DNA of 64,000 nt from Serratia proteamaculans_D (GCF_049959315.1 NZ_CP188201.1), one strand, 5' to 3'; positions 1-8,586 are shown, counted from the stretch's first letter. Notes: generated from the sequence alone by a model not told the origin. A program made the numbers and translations.

Positions 1-192
1 TTTTCCGGCATCGTCGCCGGTAACGTGAAGGAAAATGGCATTCATGCCATCGAACAGTTTGGGCCATACAAGCTGCATGGCGAACCACAGATGATGAAGC
101 AAATGGACAGTCTGCTGCAGGGCTTTGTCGCCCAGCACCGTATGAAACTGCCAGGCACCGCTTATGTGCCCTGTTACGAAATAGTCGCGTAA
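1..192 (+). CDS. ppnN: PpnN nucleotide 5'-monophosphate nucleosidase, C-terminal end (partial)
   Basis: The window opens inside this gene; only the last 63 codons are present, read in frame from base 1 to the TAA at 190-192. The tail contains FSGIVAGNVKENGIHAIEQF and later RMKLPGTAYVPCYE, which I recognise as the C-terminus of PpnN (YgdH), a LOG-family enzyme that splits purine and pyrimidine nucleoside monophosphates into base and ribose 5-phosphate and responds to (p)ppGpp. Its position just before xni fits, since ppnN lies close to xni in E. coli (separated there by sdaC-sdaB, which are absent here). Everything upstream is outside the window. The call rests on remembered similarity of the tail. 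Confidence 0.8.
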   Translation, partial: FSGIVAGNVKENGIHAIEQFGPYKLHGEPQMMKQMDSLLQGFVAQHRMKLPGTAYVPCYEIVA

Positions 193-203
193 TGAGCAAT
201 CCG

Positions 204-232
204 GGGCGGCCTAATAACCGCCCTTCTTTTTT
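204..232 (+). terminator. Rho-independent terminator after ppnN
   Basis: A GGGCGG arm (204-209) and a CCGCCC arm (218-223) enclose an eight-base loop and are followed by TTCTTTTTT. This is a classical intrinsic terminator on the plus strand between ppnN and xni. Confidence 0.8.
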
Positions 233-248
233 CTGACCTTGTAAGCCC

Positions 249-1004
249 ATGATGATACACCTACTGATTGTCGATGCCCTCAACCTGATCCGCCGCATAC
301 ACGCCGTGCAAGGGTCCCCCTGTGTGAATGCTTGCCAGCACGCACTGCAACAGCTGATCCAGCACAGTCGGCCAACGCACGCCGTGGCGGTGTTCGATGA
401 GGACGACCGCAGCGAAAGCTGGCGCCACCAAATCCTGCCCGACTACAAGGCCGGACGCTCGCCGATGCCGGACAATTTGCAGCAGGAAATGCCGCAGTTA
501 CGGCAGGCTTTTGAAGCGCTTGGCGTTGCCTGTTGGCACTCTCCGGGTAATGAGGCCGACGATCTGGCGGCAACGCTGACCGCCAAAGTTGCAGGCGGTG
601 GCCATCAGGTGACCATAGTGTCCACCGACAAAGGCTATTGCCAACTGTTGGCACCCAGCGTGCAGATCCGCGATTATTTCCAAAAACGTTGGCTGGATAT
701 GCCGTTTGTGCAGCAAGAGTTCGGCGTATCGCCACGGCAGTTGGCGGATTACTGGGGGCTGGCAGGAATAAGCAGCAGCAAAATCCCCGGCGTGGCGGGT
801 ATTGGGCCGAAGACGGCGGTATTGCTGTTACAGCAGGCAGGGTCGCTGGATGGGTTATATCAAAGTCTGGAACAGGTGCCGGAAAAATGGCGCGGCAAGC
901 TGGAACAGCACCGCGAGATGGCCTATGTCAGCAAAAGAGTCGCTAGCTTGCGCACCGATCTGACGTTAACCGGCAACCTGCAGCAACTGCGGTTACCGGT
1001 TTAA
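249..1004 (+). CDS. xni: Xni flap endonuclease (exonuclease IX family)
   Basis: This 251-residue protein is a metal-dependent flap endonuclease related to the 5'-nuclease domain of DNA polymerase I. It shows the N-terminal LLIVDALNLIRR acidic motif, the GNEADDLAATL acidic cluster near residue 100, VSTDKGYCQLL, and the C-terminal helix-hairpin-helix region with KIPGVAGIGPKTA near 180-192. Length equals E. coli Xni (251). Two adjacent ATGs (249 and 252) are possible; the first gives the family length. It lies between two hairpin terminators, so it is probably a single-gene unit. The family acts on branched DNA during repair and Okazaki-fragment processing, but the cellular role of Xni itself is poorly defined. 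Confidence 0.93.
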   Translation: MMIHLLIVDALNLIRRIHAVQGSPCVNACQHALQQLIQHSRPTHAVAVFDEDDRSESWRHQILPDYKAGRSPMPDNLQQEMPQLRQAFEALGVACWHSPGNEADDLAATLTAKVAGGGHQVTIVSTDKGYCQLLAPSVQIRDYFQKRWLDMPFVQQEFGVSPRQLADYWGLAGISSSKIPGVAGIGPKTAVLLLQQAGSLDGLYQSLEQVPEKWRGKLEQHREMAYVSKRVASLRTDLTLTGNLQQLRLPV

Positions 1005-1008
1005 TCAC

Positions 1009-1028
1009 GGGCGCTGAAAACAGCGCCC
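1009..1028. terminator. Bidirectional hairpin terminator between xni and rlmM
   Basis: The perfect inverted repeat GGGCGCT (1009-1015) / AGCGCCC (1022-1028) lies between the convergent ends of xni and rlmM. The flanking tracts are weakly T-rich, so it probably serves both genes. Confidence 0.65.
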
Positions 1029-1034
1029 TGACAT

Positions 1035-2138
1035 TTAATCGCGTTCGTCGCGACGGCCTGCCACGGCCGACCACATACGGCGGACGTGCACGGTAACTTC
1101 TTCACGATCGTGATACAGCTGTTTGGCATGAATTTCTGAACTGATGCCCGCCGAATCCAACGCTTCCTTGATGGCCAGCAGATTCTGCGAAACCTCTTCG
1201 TAACGTTTTTTCATCGGCAGTTTCAGGTTGAAGATCGCCTCACGGCACCAGCCTTTCACCAACCACTGGATCATCAGGCTGGTCACCTTCGCCGGTTTCT
1301 CAACCATGTCACACACCAGCCAGTAAATCTTGCTGCTGGAGGGTTCATATTTAAAGCCGTCGGCGCGGTGATGCGTCACCTGGCCGGTATCCATCAGGCT
1401 CTGTGCCATGGTGCCATTATCCACCGCGTGCACCATCATGCTGCGTTGCACCAGCTGATAGGTCCAGCCACCCGGGCAGGCGCCCAGATCGACCGCGTGC
1501 ATACCGCTGGCCAAACGTTCTTCCCACTCATCGGCAGGAATGAACACGTGGAACGCCTCTTCCAGCTTCAGGGTAGAACGGCTCGGCGCATCGGATGGGA
1601 ACTTGAGACGCGGAATGCCCATATAGAACGGTGAGTTGTTGTTGCTGAAGGAGTAACCCACATAGCAACAACCCGGTGCGATAAAGAACACGTGCACCAC
1701 TGGACGGGTCTTGTTCTCACGCGCCATCAGCACTTTCTGCTCACGCATCGCAGTACGCAACGGTACCGTCAGTTTGCGGCAGAACTTCAACAGTTCTTTG
1801 CTTTCGTTGGTATCCGGCACTTCCACGCGCAGCTCACCGCCACGATCGACCACGCCAATCAGCATGCCGACAATCGGCGACACACGATCTTCCGGTGGTA
1901 AATCGCGCAACAACTCACCAACCACCAATATCTGACGGGCAAAAATCAGCTCCCGGAATGGGATTTCCTTCGCCAGGCGATCGGCGTCATCCGGCTGGTA
2001 GCACTCGAACAGCACGTAGCCGCTGTTATCCTTTACTCTGGCGAAACCGAACACTTCCAGTTCGGCAGCCTTGGCGGTAATTTCTGCCGCACACTCTTTT
2101 TCAAAGCCTTGACGGCAATACAACGCAAGTCTATTCAT
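1035..2138 (-). CDS. rlmM: RlmM 23S rRNA 2'-O-ribose methyltransferase (C2498)
   Basis: RlmM uses S-adenosylmethionine to methylate the ribose of C2498 in 23S rRNA. The 367-residue product has an N-terminal THUMP-type RNA-binding region and a C-terminal Rossmann methyltransferase domain. The SAM-binding loop reads AVDLGACPGGWTYQL near residue 220, followed by VHAVDNGTM and YWLVCDMVEKP. The ATG at 2138 overlaps the end of ygdD by 8 bases, so the two are probably translationally coupled in a ygdD-rlmM operon. Length and gene order match E. coli (366 residues). Confidence 0.95.
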   Translation of the reverse strand: MNRLALYCRQGFEKECAAEITAKAAELEVFGFARVKDNSGYVLFECYQPDDADRLAKEIPFRELIFARQILVVGELLRDLPPEDRVSPIVGMLIGVVDRGGELRVEVPDTNESKELLKFCRKLTVPLRTAMREQKVLMARENKTRPVVHVFFIAPGCCYVGYSFSNNNSPFYMGIPRLKFPSDAPSRSTLKLEEAFHVFIPADEWEERLASGMHAVDLGACPGGWTYQLVQRSMMVHAVDNGTMAQSLMDTGQVTHHRADGFKYEPSSSKIYWLVCDMVEKPAKVTSLMIQWLVKGWCREAIFNLKLPMKKRYEEVSQNLLAIKEALDSAGISSEIHAKQLYHDREEVTVHVRRMWSAVAGRRDERD

Positions 2139-2526
2139 GGCGCTCGGCCTTTTTCCTCAGACGCAAAGCGCCAATCAACATCAATACCCAACCGATCAGG
2201 AAACACACGCCGCCAATCGGCGTGATATAAACCCAGAACTTCAGGTGTGACAGCGCCAGACAGTACAGACTGCCGCTGAACAGTACGGTGCCGAGCGCCA
2301 ACAACGCTCCGCTCCAGTAAAACCACAGGCTGACGCGGCGTTGCATTGCTACCGCCAGCGCCAGGATCGCCAGGGTATGGAACCCCTGATAGTCCAGTCC
2401 GGTGCGGATCCAGACCATCTCGTTGGCACCCAGGGTGCCACTTAATACGTGTGCGCCAAACGCGCCCAGAGCAACAAATACAAAGCCACTGATAGCGGCA
2501 AAAATCAGCATTGAACGACTGCTCAT
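2131..2526 (-). CDS. ygdD: YgdD, DUF423 inner-membrane protein
   Basis: This is a small 131-residue protein with four apparent hydrophobic segments (roughly residues 8-28, 50-62, 68-90 and 98-120) and a charged RLRKKAERHE tail, typical of DUF423 inner-membrane proteins. It contains the family-like FVALGAFGAH segment near the N-terminus. It precedes rlmM, overlapping it by 8 bases, and follows gcvA in the same direction. No biochemical function is established for the family; the name rests on length, topology and gene order. Confidence 0.88.
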   Translation of the reverse strand: MSSRSMLIFAAISGFVFVALGAFGAHVLSGTLGANEMVWIRTGLDYQGFHTLAILALAVAMQRRVSLWFYWSGALLALGTVLFSGSLYCLALSHLKFWVYITPIGGVCFLIGWVLMLIGALRLRKKAERHE

Positions 2527-2578
2527 CGTTATTTACCTTTATTGAAGAAAACCGGCTGCGGCAAAATGGCGACCGGCC

Positions 2579-3496
2579 TCATTGTTCGTAGCGAAAGCGG
2601 AACTTTTCTTGTTCGCTGGCTGCCCGAGCCAGGATCCACTGCCGAAAGGCGGCTATTTTACCCAGTTCTGCCTGACTGTCATGACATACCAGATAAAAAG
2701 CATTTTTACTGACCAAAACCTCGTTAAACGGACAGACCAAGCGCCCGGCTTCAATCTCGGTCTGCGCCATTACGTTATTCACCAGCGCAATCCCCTGCCC
2801 ATGCACCGCCGCCTGAACCACCATCGCGCTATGGCTGAAAATAGGCCCCTGCTGCACATTAATGTGCTGCAACCCCAACTGACGGGTATAGGCCAGCCAA
2901 TCGCGGCGTGAAGTATCATGCAGTAGCGTGTGATAAGCCAGATCGCTCGTCATTTTTAACGCATGTTCCCCGGTCAGCAGGCTCGGGGAGCACACAGGCA
3001 ACAGATATTCCGCGTATAAACGTTCGGCTCGCAATCCGGTCCAGTTGCCGCGGCCATAGAAAATCGCCACGTCGACATCATCCGCCAGCTTGTCTTCTTC
3101 GCGATCCACGGCCTGGATACGCACGTCGATTCCCGGATAAGCTGAGTTAAAGCCGGACAGGCGCGGCACCAGCCACTGAATAGCAAAACTCGGCGGCAAA
3201 CTGACGGTTAATGCCCCCTTGGCGCTACGTGCCTGCAGCTTGCGGGTGGCCTCATTGATCGAGGTGAAAATTTCTTTGATATCCAGGTAGTAACTTTGCC
3301 CTTCTTCCGTCAGCAACAGCGAGCGATTGCGGCGCCGAAACAGCTTCAGGCCGAGGAAGTCCTCCAGCGACTTGATCTGGTGGCTCACCGCGGCCTGGGT
3401 GACAAACAGTTCTTCTGCCGCTTTGGTAAAACTCAGGTGACGGGCAGCCGCGTCAAAGACCCGCAGTGCATTAAGAGGTGGTAAGCGTTTAGACAT
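2579..3496 (-). CDS. gcvA: GcvA, LysR-type regulator of the glycine cleavage system and gcvB
   Basis: This is a 305-residue LysR-type regulator, the same length as E. coli GcvA. The N-terminal winged helix-turn-helix includes HLSFTKAAEELFVTQAAVSH (about residues 20-39) and the linker RRRNRSLLLTEEGQ. The effector domain carries GALTVSLPPSFAIQWLVPRL. GcvA activates the gcvTHP glycine cleavage operon when glycine is abundant and represses it otherwise, and it drives transcription of the small RNA GcvB. The gene is divergent from gcvB, with 173 bp between its start codon and the gcvB 5' end, so one intergenic region can control both. Confidence 0.96.
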   Translation of the reverse strand: MSKRLPPLNALRVFDAAARHLSFTKAAEELFVTQAAVSHQIKSLEDFLGLKLFRRRNRSLLLTEEGQSYYLDIKEIFTSINEATRKLQARSAKGALTVSLPPSFAIQWLVPRLSGFNSAYPGIDVRIQAVDREEDKLADDVDVAIFYGRGNWTGLRAERLYAEYLLPVCSPSLLTGEHALKMTSDLAYHTLLHDTSRRDWLAYTRQLGLQHINVQQGPIFSHSAMVVQAAVHGQGIALVNNVMAQTEIEAGRLVCPFNEVLVSKNAFYLVCHDSQAELGKIAAFRQWILARAASEQEKFRFRYEQ

Positions 3497-3634
3497 TTAT
3501 TAGCTACTTTTGTGTAACAATAATCCGAGTGATTCGGCATAAAAAATCAGGCGGCGTTGTCTGCCGTGCAATAGGCACCAGACAGCAAAGCGCTACCATT
3601 AGTTTTTTTAATCCGAGCCATTATAAATTGTCCG

Positions 3635-3663
3635 TTGAGCATGCGCCAGTAAATACCTATAGT
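3635..3663 (+). promoter_or_regulatory. Predicted sigma70 promoter of gcvB
   Basis: TTGAGC (3635-3640) and TATAGT (3658-3663) are separated by 17 bp and place the start site about 6 bases downstream, exactly where the GcvB-like sequence begins at 3670. GcvA sites should lie just upstream in the shared gcvA-gcvB intergenic region; I did not delimit them. Confidence 0.75.
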
Positions 3664-3669
3664 GGCGGC

Positions 3670-3869
3670 ACTTCCCGGGCCGGAACGAAAAGGGAGTGGG
3701 TGTCGAGGACGCCGATGAACTTTTGGCTTGTGGTTGTGATGTTGTGTTTGCAAATTGTCTGGCAATCCAGACGTGGTAGCTAAGCTACTGTTTTTCACTT
3801 CCTGTACATTTACCCTGTCTGTCCATAGTGATTTTATGCAGCACCGCAATCTTTGCGGTGCTTTTTTTT
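3670..3869 (+). ncRNA. gcvB: GcvB small regulatory RNA
   Basis: The 200-nt stretch reproduces the recognisable blocks of E. coli GcvB. It starts ACTTCC..GCCGGAACGAAAAG, has a G/U-rich R1 target-binding region at about 3728-3750 (TTGTGGTTGTGATGTTGTG), a conserved block CTTCCTGTACATTTACCCTG followed by TCTGTCCATAGTG (3799-3830), and ends in a terminator GCACCGC..GCGGTGC with eight T residues (3841-3869). GcvB is an Hfq-dependent RNA that represses many amino-acid and peptide transporter mRNAs through R1. It is divergent from its activator gcvA. Compared with my memory of the E. coli RNA, R1 is slightly shorter and the 5' hairpin differs; these differences should be checked by alignment. Confidence 0.95.
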
Positions 3870-3877
3870 GCCCGACG

Positions 3878-4102
3878 TTATTGGTCGTTTTCAACCATTT
3901 CCTTCACGTCTGAACGGTTGATCTGCTGCTCAACGCCGTTGGCGTCTTTATAGCTGATCATCCCGGTGTCGTTATCCAACGCGGGTTTTCCTTTAGCGAC
4001 AATGGTGCGTCCATCATTGGTATGCATCACGTAGTTGCTGGAACAGGCGGCCAGGGTAAACGTTAGCATCAGGGCAGAGATAACTGCGGCTGTTTTCTTC
4101 AT
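3878..4102 (-). CDS. ygdI: YgdI, YgdI/YgdR-family lipoprotein (DUF903)
   Basis: This 74-residue protein has a signal peptide ending in the lipobox LAAC (cysteine near residue 20), so it should be a lipid-anchored envelope protein. The mature part has the DUF903 pattern YVMHTNDGRTIVAKGKP, then MISYKDANG and QINRSDVKEM, forming a small beta-rich SH3-like fold. The function is unknown. It lies between gcvB (convergent) and csdA (divergent), as in E. coli. A paralogue, ygdR, occurs at 32437-32655 in this same window. Confidence 0.9.
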   Translation of the reverse strand: MKKTAAVISALMLTFTLAACSSNYVMHTNDGRTIVAKGKPALDNDTGMISYKDANGVEQQINRSDVKEMVENDQ

Positions 4103-4296
4103 TGTGGACTCCTTGTAGTTTTAAATGCTGTAAAAACCTTTTATGTTATTTAACGCCATGACTTAGTGCGCACTTAACAGCATAACAAACTTACCTATAA
4201 TTTCCAGCCGATGAATCCTAATATGCGGGATTGCTTGTCTCTGGCGGTAAAATAAGACAGGATCGGCCATTGACTCAAGCCAGTGACAATCAGGGT

Positions 4297-5502
4297 ATGA
4301 CACCTTTTAATCCCATCGCCTTTCGTAATCAGTTTCCTGCCTTGCAGCAAGCGGGCATTTATCTCGACAGCGCCGCCACCGCGCTGAAACCGCTGGCGGT
4401 CATCAATGCCACGCAGAAGTTTTACCGTAACGATGCAGCTACCGTGCACCGCAGTCAGCATCGGGCGGCGCAGGATCTGACCGCACGCTTCGAGCAGGCT
4501 CGCCAACAGGTCGCTACGCTGGTCAATGCTCCTTCAGCCGACGACATTATCTGGACCCGCGGCACCACCGAAGCCATCAATTTGGTGGCGCAGAGCTACG
4601 CCCGCCCCCGCCTGCAGCCCGGCGACGAAATCCTGGTGAGCGAGGCCGAACACCACGCCAACCTGATCCCCTGGCTGATGGTGGCGGAACAAACTGGCGC
4701 TCGGGTGGTGAAACTGCCGCTGGGTGCAGACCGCCTGCCGGATCTGACCCAGTTACCCAGCCTGCTGAACGATAAAACCCGCCTGCTGGCGCTGGGGCAA
4801 ATGTCCAACGTCACCGGCGGTTGTCCGGACCTGGCTCTGGCCATCCGGCTTGCCCATAGTGCCGGTGCCGTTGTGATGATCGACGGCGCGCAGGGCATAG
4901 TTCACTGCCCGGCTGATGTTCAGCGGCTAAACATCGATTTCTACGCCTTCTCTGGGCATAAACTTTATGGTCCGACCGGCATCGGTGCGCTATACGGTAA
5001 AAGCGAATTGCTGGCGCAGATGGCCCCCTGGCAAGGCGGCGGAAAAATGCTGACTCGTGCGTCATTTGACGGCTTCACACCGCAAAAACCGCCGCACTGT
5101 TTTGAAGCCGGCACGCCGAATATCGCCGGTGTGTTGGGATTGGCCGCCGCATTGGAATGGCTTGGTACGCAGGATCTGGCAGCAGCCGAGCAATACAGCC
5201 GCGAGCTGGCCGATCTCGCCGAGCAACGATTGACGCAACTGCCGGGGTTCCGCAGCTTCCGTTGTTCCGGCTCCAGCTTACTGGCGTTTGATATTACCGG
5301 TATCCATCACAGCGATATCGTCACCCTGCTGGCAGAACAGGGTATCGCGCTGCGTGCCGGTCAGCACTGCGCTCAGCCACTGATGACAGCGCTCGGTGTC
5401 AGTGGGACGCTACGCGCCTCCTTTGCGCCATACAACACGCAGGAAGACGTCGATACCCTGGTAACCGCACTGCACAACGCCATCGACCTGCTGGCCGATT
5501 AA
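4297..5502 (+). CDS. csdA: CsdA cysteine desulfurase
   Basis: CsdA is a PLP-dependent group II cysteine desulfurase that removes sulfur from cysteine (or cysteine sulfinate) and passes it through a persulfide to CsdE. PLP-binding features include AEHHANLIPW, DGAQGIVH and the Schiff-base lysine in FSGHKLYGPTG (near residue 222). The sulfur-accepting cysteine lies in RAGQHCAQPL near residue 358. I start it at the ATG at 4297 (MTPFNPIAFRNQFPALQ), which gives 401 residues, equal to E. coli CsdA, rather than an in-frame ATG 66 bases upstream. It is followed closely by csdE. Confidence 0.95.
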   Translation: MTPFNPIAFRNQFPALQQAGIYLDSAATALKPLAVINATQKFYRNDAATVHRSQHRAAQDLTARFEQARQQVATLVNAPSADDIIWTRGTTEAINLVAQSYARPRLQPGDEILVSEAEHHANLIPWLMVAEQTGARVVKLPLGADRLPDLTQLPSLLNDKTRLLALGQMSNVTGGCPDLALAIRLAHSAGAVVMIDGAQGIVHCPADVQRLNIDFYAFSGHKLYGPTGIGALYGKSELLAQMAPWQGGGKMLTRASFDGFTPQKPPHCFEAGTPNIAGVLGLAAALEWLGTQDLAAAEQYSRELADLAEQRLTQLPGFRSFRCSGSSLLAFDITGIHHSDIVTLLAEQGIALRAGQHCAQPLMTALGVSGTLRASFAPYNTQEDVDTLVTALHNAIDLLAD

Positions 5503-5520
5503 ATGAACCCCGGAGACACT

Positions 5521-5955
5521 ATGCTTGCCCCCCATCCCTTTGGCCGCGAAATCACCGCCGAAGCGCTGATCGAGAAATTTACCGCACTGAAACAGTGGGA
5601 AGATCGTTATCGCCAACTGATCATGCTGACGAAACAATTGCCGCCGCTGCCAGAGGCATTACGCGCCGCGGAAATGGAGTTGAGCGGTTGTGAAAATCGG
5701 GTCTGGCTGGGGCATCAGTTACTGGCGGACGGTACGCTGCACTTTTATGGCGACAGCGAAGGCCGCATCGTGCGCGGCCTGTTGGCGGTACTGCTAACGG
5801 CGGTAGAAGGAAAAACGCCGCAGCAGATAGCGGCGATGGATCCCCTGGCACTGTTTGATCAACTGGCGTTACGTGCTCAACTCAGCGCCACCCGAGCCAG
5901 CGGGCTGGCAGCACTGGCTGCTGCCGTGAAAGAAATGGCCGCTCGCTACGCCTGA
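5521..5955 (+). CDS. csdE: CsdE sulfur acceptor protein (SufE family)
   Basis: CsdE is the SufE-like partner of CsdA. It accepts sulfur on a conserved cysteine, here in LSGCENRVWLG about 55 residues in, and stimulates the desulfurase. The C-terminal FGDSEGRIVRGLLAVLLTAV-type segment (HFYGDSEGRIVRGLLAVL here) matches the family. I choose the ATG at 5521 because GGAG (5512-5515) sits five bases upstream, giving 144 residues; an ATG at 5503, directly abutting the csdA stop, would add six. The end overlaps the convergent tcdA by 10 bases. Confidence 0.93.
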   Translation: MLAPHPFGREITAEALIEKFTALKQWEDRYRQLIMLTKQLPPLPEALRAAEMELSGCENRVWLGHQLLADGTLHFYGDSEGRIVRGLLAVLLTAVEGKTPQQIAAMDPLALFDQLALRAQLSATRASGLAALAAAVKEMAARYA

Positions 5956-6752
5956 CGCGCGGCTTTCGCCACCATCTTCTTCAAGGCATGGGAAACGGCG
6001 ACAAAGCCAAAGGTAGCGGTCACCATGGTTGCCGCGCCAAATCCCGCACTGCAATCCATTCGTTTTGGCCCTTCCGCAGTACTGCGCGATGCGCAAACGC
6101 TGCCATCCGGCTGTGGGTAAACCAGCGGCTCGCTGGAAAATACGCAGTCGATGCCCAGCTTGCCCTTGCTGTTCTTCACCACGTTGAAATCATTTTTCAA
6201 ACGTTCACGCAGCTTGGCCGCCAGCGGATCCTGAATGGTTTTGGCCAGATCGACCACCGCAATCTGGGTCGGATCTATCTGACCACCTGCACCACCGGTA
6301 GTGACCACCGGGATCTTGTAACGGCGACAATAGGCCAGCAGCGCGGCCTTCGGTCTTACGCTGTCAATCGCATCAATGACATAGCTAAAATTGTTATTCA
6401 GCAGCTCGGCAACGTTGTCCGCAGTAATAAAGTCGTCAATGCAGGTCACCCGGCATTCCGGATTGATCGCCAGAATGCGCTCCGCCATCACTTGCGTTTT
6501 TGACTGGCCCACATGCTGACGCAGCGCATGAATTTGGCGGTTGGTGTTGGTGACGCAGACATCATCCATATCAATCAGCGTAATAGCGCCGATACCGGTG
6601 CGCGCCAACGCCTCTGCTGCCCAGGAGCCCACGCCACCGATGCCAATCACGCAAATGTGCGCCTGGGCAAACAGCGCCAGGGCCTGCTGACCGTACAAAC
6701 GTGCCGTGCCGCCAAAACGCTGCAGGTAGGCTTCAGAATAGGTTGTGCTCAT
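5946..6752 (-). CDS. tcdA: TcdA (CsdL) tRNA threonylcarbamoyladenosine dehydratase
   Basis: This 268-residue protein is an E1/ThiF-type ATP-dependent enzyme that dehydrates t6A37 in ANN-reading tRNAs to the cyclic form ct6A. The nucleotide-binding motif is GIGGVGSWAAEALARTGIG (about residues 37-55), followed by ITLIDMDDVCVTNTNRQ; VVTTGGAGGQIDPTQI and FVAVSHALKKMV lie further on. In E. coli, CsdA-CsdE supplies sulfur functions that TcdA depends on, which fits the location. Here tcdA is convergent with csdE, with a short 3' overlap rather than a shared transcript. Confidence 0.95.
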   Translation of the reverse strand: MSTTYSEAYLQRFGGTARLYGQQALALFAQAHICVIGIGGVGSWAAEALARTGIGAITLIDMDDVCVTNTNRQIHALRQHVGQSKTQVMAERILAINPECRVTCIDDFITADNVAELLNNNFSYVIDAIDSVRPKAALLAYCRRYKIPVVTTGGAGGQIDPTQIAVVDLAKTIQDPLAAKLRERLKNDFNVVKNSKGKLGIDCVFSSEPLVYPQPDGSVCASRSTAEGPKRMDCSAGFGAATMVTATFGFVAVSHALKKMVAKAARQA

Positions 6753-6783
6753 AACGCTTTAATACCTTAACATTGCAAATGAT

Positions 6784-6806
6784 AAGGGCCGGAAAGCCCG
6801 GCCCTT
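6784..6806. terminator. Hairpin downstream of mltA
   Basis: A 9-bp perfect stem AAGGGCCGG (6784-6792) / CCGGCCCTT (6798-6806) with a 5-base loop lies just past the mltA stop. The following tract on the minus strand (ATCATTTG) is only moderately T-rich. It is a likely mltA terminator. Confidence 0.6.
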
Positions 6807-6826
6807 GCGGATCTAATCCATTACCG

Positions 6827-7969
6827 TTAACGGGTGACCAACAGTGAACCACCGGAAGCGGAACTGTTCTGGTTGGTGAACAACGGCGCGTTAACGTTGG
6901 CGCCTTTCAGCACCCAAACGCGGCCATAGTGGTTGTAAAAACCTGCCGAGTGACCGGCATCCGGCCCGATGCCCTGGTACATATCGAAGTGCTGGCCTTT
7001 GATCGCCCCACCCACGTCCAGAGCCACCATCAGGCGCATCTCATATTTTCCCGTGAATTTACCCTTGTTGTCCAGTAGCGGCACCTCTGCCAGCAGCGTG
7101 GTACCCGCCGGGATCAGTGAGCGGTCGGAAGCCACCGACGCCTTGGCAACCAGCGGCACGGCGCTGGCGCCCCGTACCGGCGCAAAGGCCTCAGGACGGA
7201 AGAAGACAAAGGAAGGGTTTTGTTCCAGCAACTCGCGCACTTCGGCGGCGCTGTGGGTGTCTGCCCACTGGCGGATCGCCTGCATCGACATATCCGCCTT
7301 GGCCACTTCACCGCGATCGATCAGCACTTTACCAATGCTGCGATACGCATGGCCGTTCTTGCCGCCGTAGCCGAAGAACACCAACGGCTGGCCGTTGCCA
7401 TAATCCACATAACCACTGCCCTGGACCTCCATCATAAAGTTGTCCATCAGCGAGTTGGTGTACGCCACAATATAGCGGTCATCCAGCGCGCCCGAGTAAA
7501 TGCCCGCGCGATCGGGCAGACGGCCTTTACCTTTTGGCGGCATGCGGTACAGCGGGTAACGGAACTCGCCCTGCTGGGTATAACGTGCCTGCAGCACCGG
7601 CGTGTAGTAACCGGTAAACTGCACGTTGCCATAGCTGTCCACGCCTTCCATTTGGTAAGCGCTGAGGCCGTATTGGTTCAGAGTGCGTGTGTCGGCACCG
7701 GATGCCATCCAGCTTTGTACCGCCTGGAAGGTCGTGTTGTTGCGATTAAAAAGTGAAGGAGAGGCATATTTAATCTCCATCAGCTGAGCCGAGTAATCCT
7801 TGGCATTAACCGGTACGCCCCTGGCGTTGGGTTGGTTCACCAACTCCAGCGACTGATCCAGGTGACCATCCTTATATTGTTGTCCCCGGTCGGTCGGCTT
7901 GGAAGAACAGCCCGCCAGTACCGCTACCATTAACCCGCCCAGCAGGTATTTGCCCCAACGTCCTTTCAT
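6827..7969 (-). CDS. mltA: MltA membrane-bound lytic murein transglycosylase A
   Basis: MltA is an outer-membrane lipoprotein that cleaves peptidoglycan glycan strands to 1,6-anhydromuropeptides. The signal peptide MKGRWGKYLLGGLMVAVLAG is followed by the lipobox cysteine at residue 21. The MltA domain fills the middle, and the C-terminal 3D domain shows the aspartate-rich core MVALDVGGAIKGQHFDMYQG followed by GPDAGHSAGFYNHYGRVWVL, which holds the catalytic aspartate in the family. I start at the ATG at 7969 (380 residues), three codons after an upstream alternative, because it begins the signal peptide cleanly. It is somewhat longer than the E. coli protein (365). Confidence 0.95.
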   Translation of the reverse strand: MKGRWGKYLLGGLMVAVLAGCSSKPTDRGQQYKDGHLDQSLELVNQPNARGVPVNAKDYSAQLMEIKYASPSLFNRNNTTFQAVQSWMASGADTRTLNQYGLSAYQMEGVDSYGNVQFTGYYTPVLQARYTQQGEFRYPLYRMPPKGKGRLPDRAGIYSGALDDRYIVAYTNSLMDNFMMEVQGSGYVDYGNGQPLVFFGYGGKNGHAYRSIGKVLIDRGEVAKADMSMQAIRQWADTHSAAEVRELLEQNPSFVFFRPEAFAPVRGASAVPLVAKASVASDRSLIPAGTTLLAEVPLLDNKGKFTGKYEMRLMVALDVGGAIKGQHFDMYQGIGPDAGHSAGFYNHYGRVWVLKGANVNAPLFTNQNSSASGGSLLVTR

Positions 7970-8044
7970 CGCGCACACTCTCTACATATATGATCTACCG
8001 GCGAACGATAACAAACGCCCATAGATAAAGGAATCGCCGCCAAT

Positions 8045-8062
8045 AAAAAAAGCCCCAGGGGC
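8045..8062 (-). terminator. Small intrinsic terminator upstream of mltA (minus strand)
   Basis: Read on the minus strand, GCCCC.GGGGC (8062-8052) is followed by seven T residues (8051-8045). It would stop minus-strand transcription between the tRNA cluster and mltA. The stem is short. Confidence 0.5.
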
Positions 8063-8140
8063 AATAACGATGAAAAAGAACGCAGATTGCGGACTAATCC
8101 AGCAGAAAGACTGTTTTAGTTCAATTAAATGCAAAAAGGG

Positions 8141-8168
8141 TTGCAACAAAATGCACGGAGAGTATAGT
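8141..8168 (+). promoter_or_regulatory. Promoter of the initiator tRNA cluster
   Basis: TTGCAA (8141-8146) and TATAGT (8163-8168) are spaced by 16 bp, followed by a GC-containing discriminator (GCGC). The tRNA starts about 14 bases after the -10 hexamer. GC-rich discriminators are typical of stringently controlled stable-RNA promoters. Confidence 0.7.
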
Positions 8169-8182
8169 GCGCTTCCATCGGA

Positions 8183-8259
<77 letters not shown>

Positions 8260-8325
8260 ACCGATATTGCCAGAGGCAGTATCAATAAAGTGTTGGATTC
8301 GATGAAAAAGAAAGTATTATGCGGA

Positions 8326-8402
<77 letters not shown>

Positions 8403-8466
8403 ACAGATACTGTACCAGCGGTATCACATGAAATGTTGGTTTCGATAATACAAGCATTAAGACGGA

Positions 8467-8543
<77 letters not shown>

Positions 8544-8564
8544 ATCTTAATGACTACAAATAAG

Positions 8565-8586
8565 CACCTTAACGGGTGTTTTTTTG
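8565..8586 (+). terminator. Terminator of the tRNA-fMet operon
   Basis: A short CACC (8565-8568) / GGTG (8575-8578) stem is followed by a run of T residues (8579-8585) immediately after the third tRNA. It is a plausible intrinsic terminator. Confidence 0.6.

Noticed and set aside
3547..3894. 115-codon minus-strand frame opposite gcvB
   Set aside because: It lies antisense to the GcvB RNA and its promoter, has no domain, and is best explained by the RNA gene.
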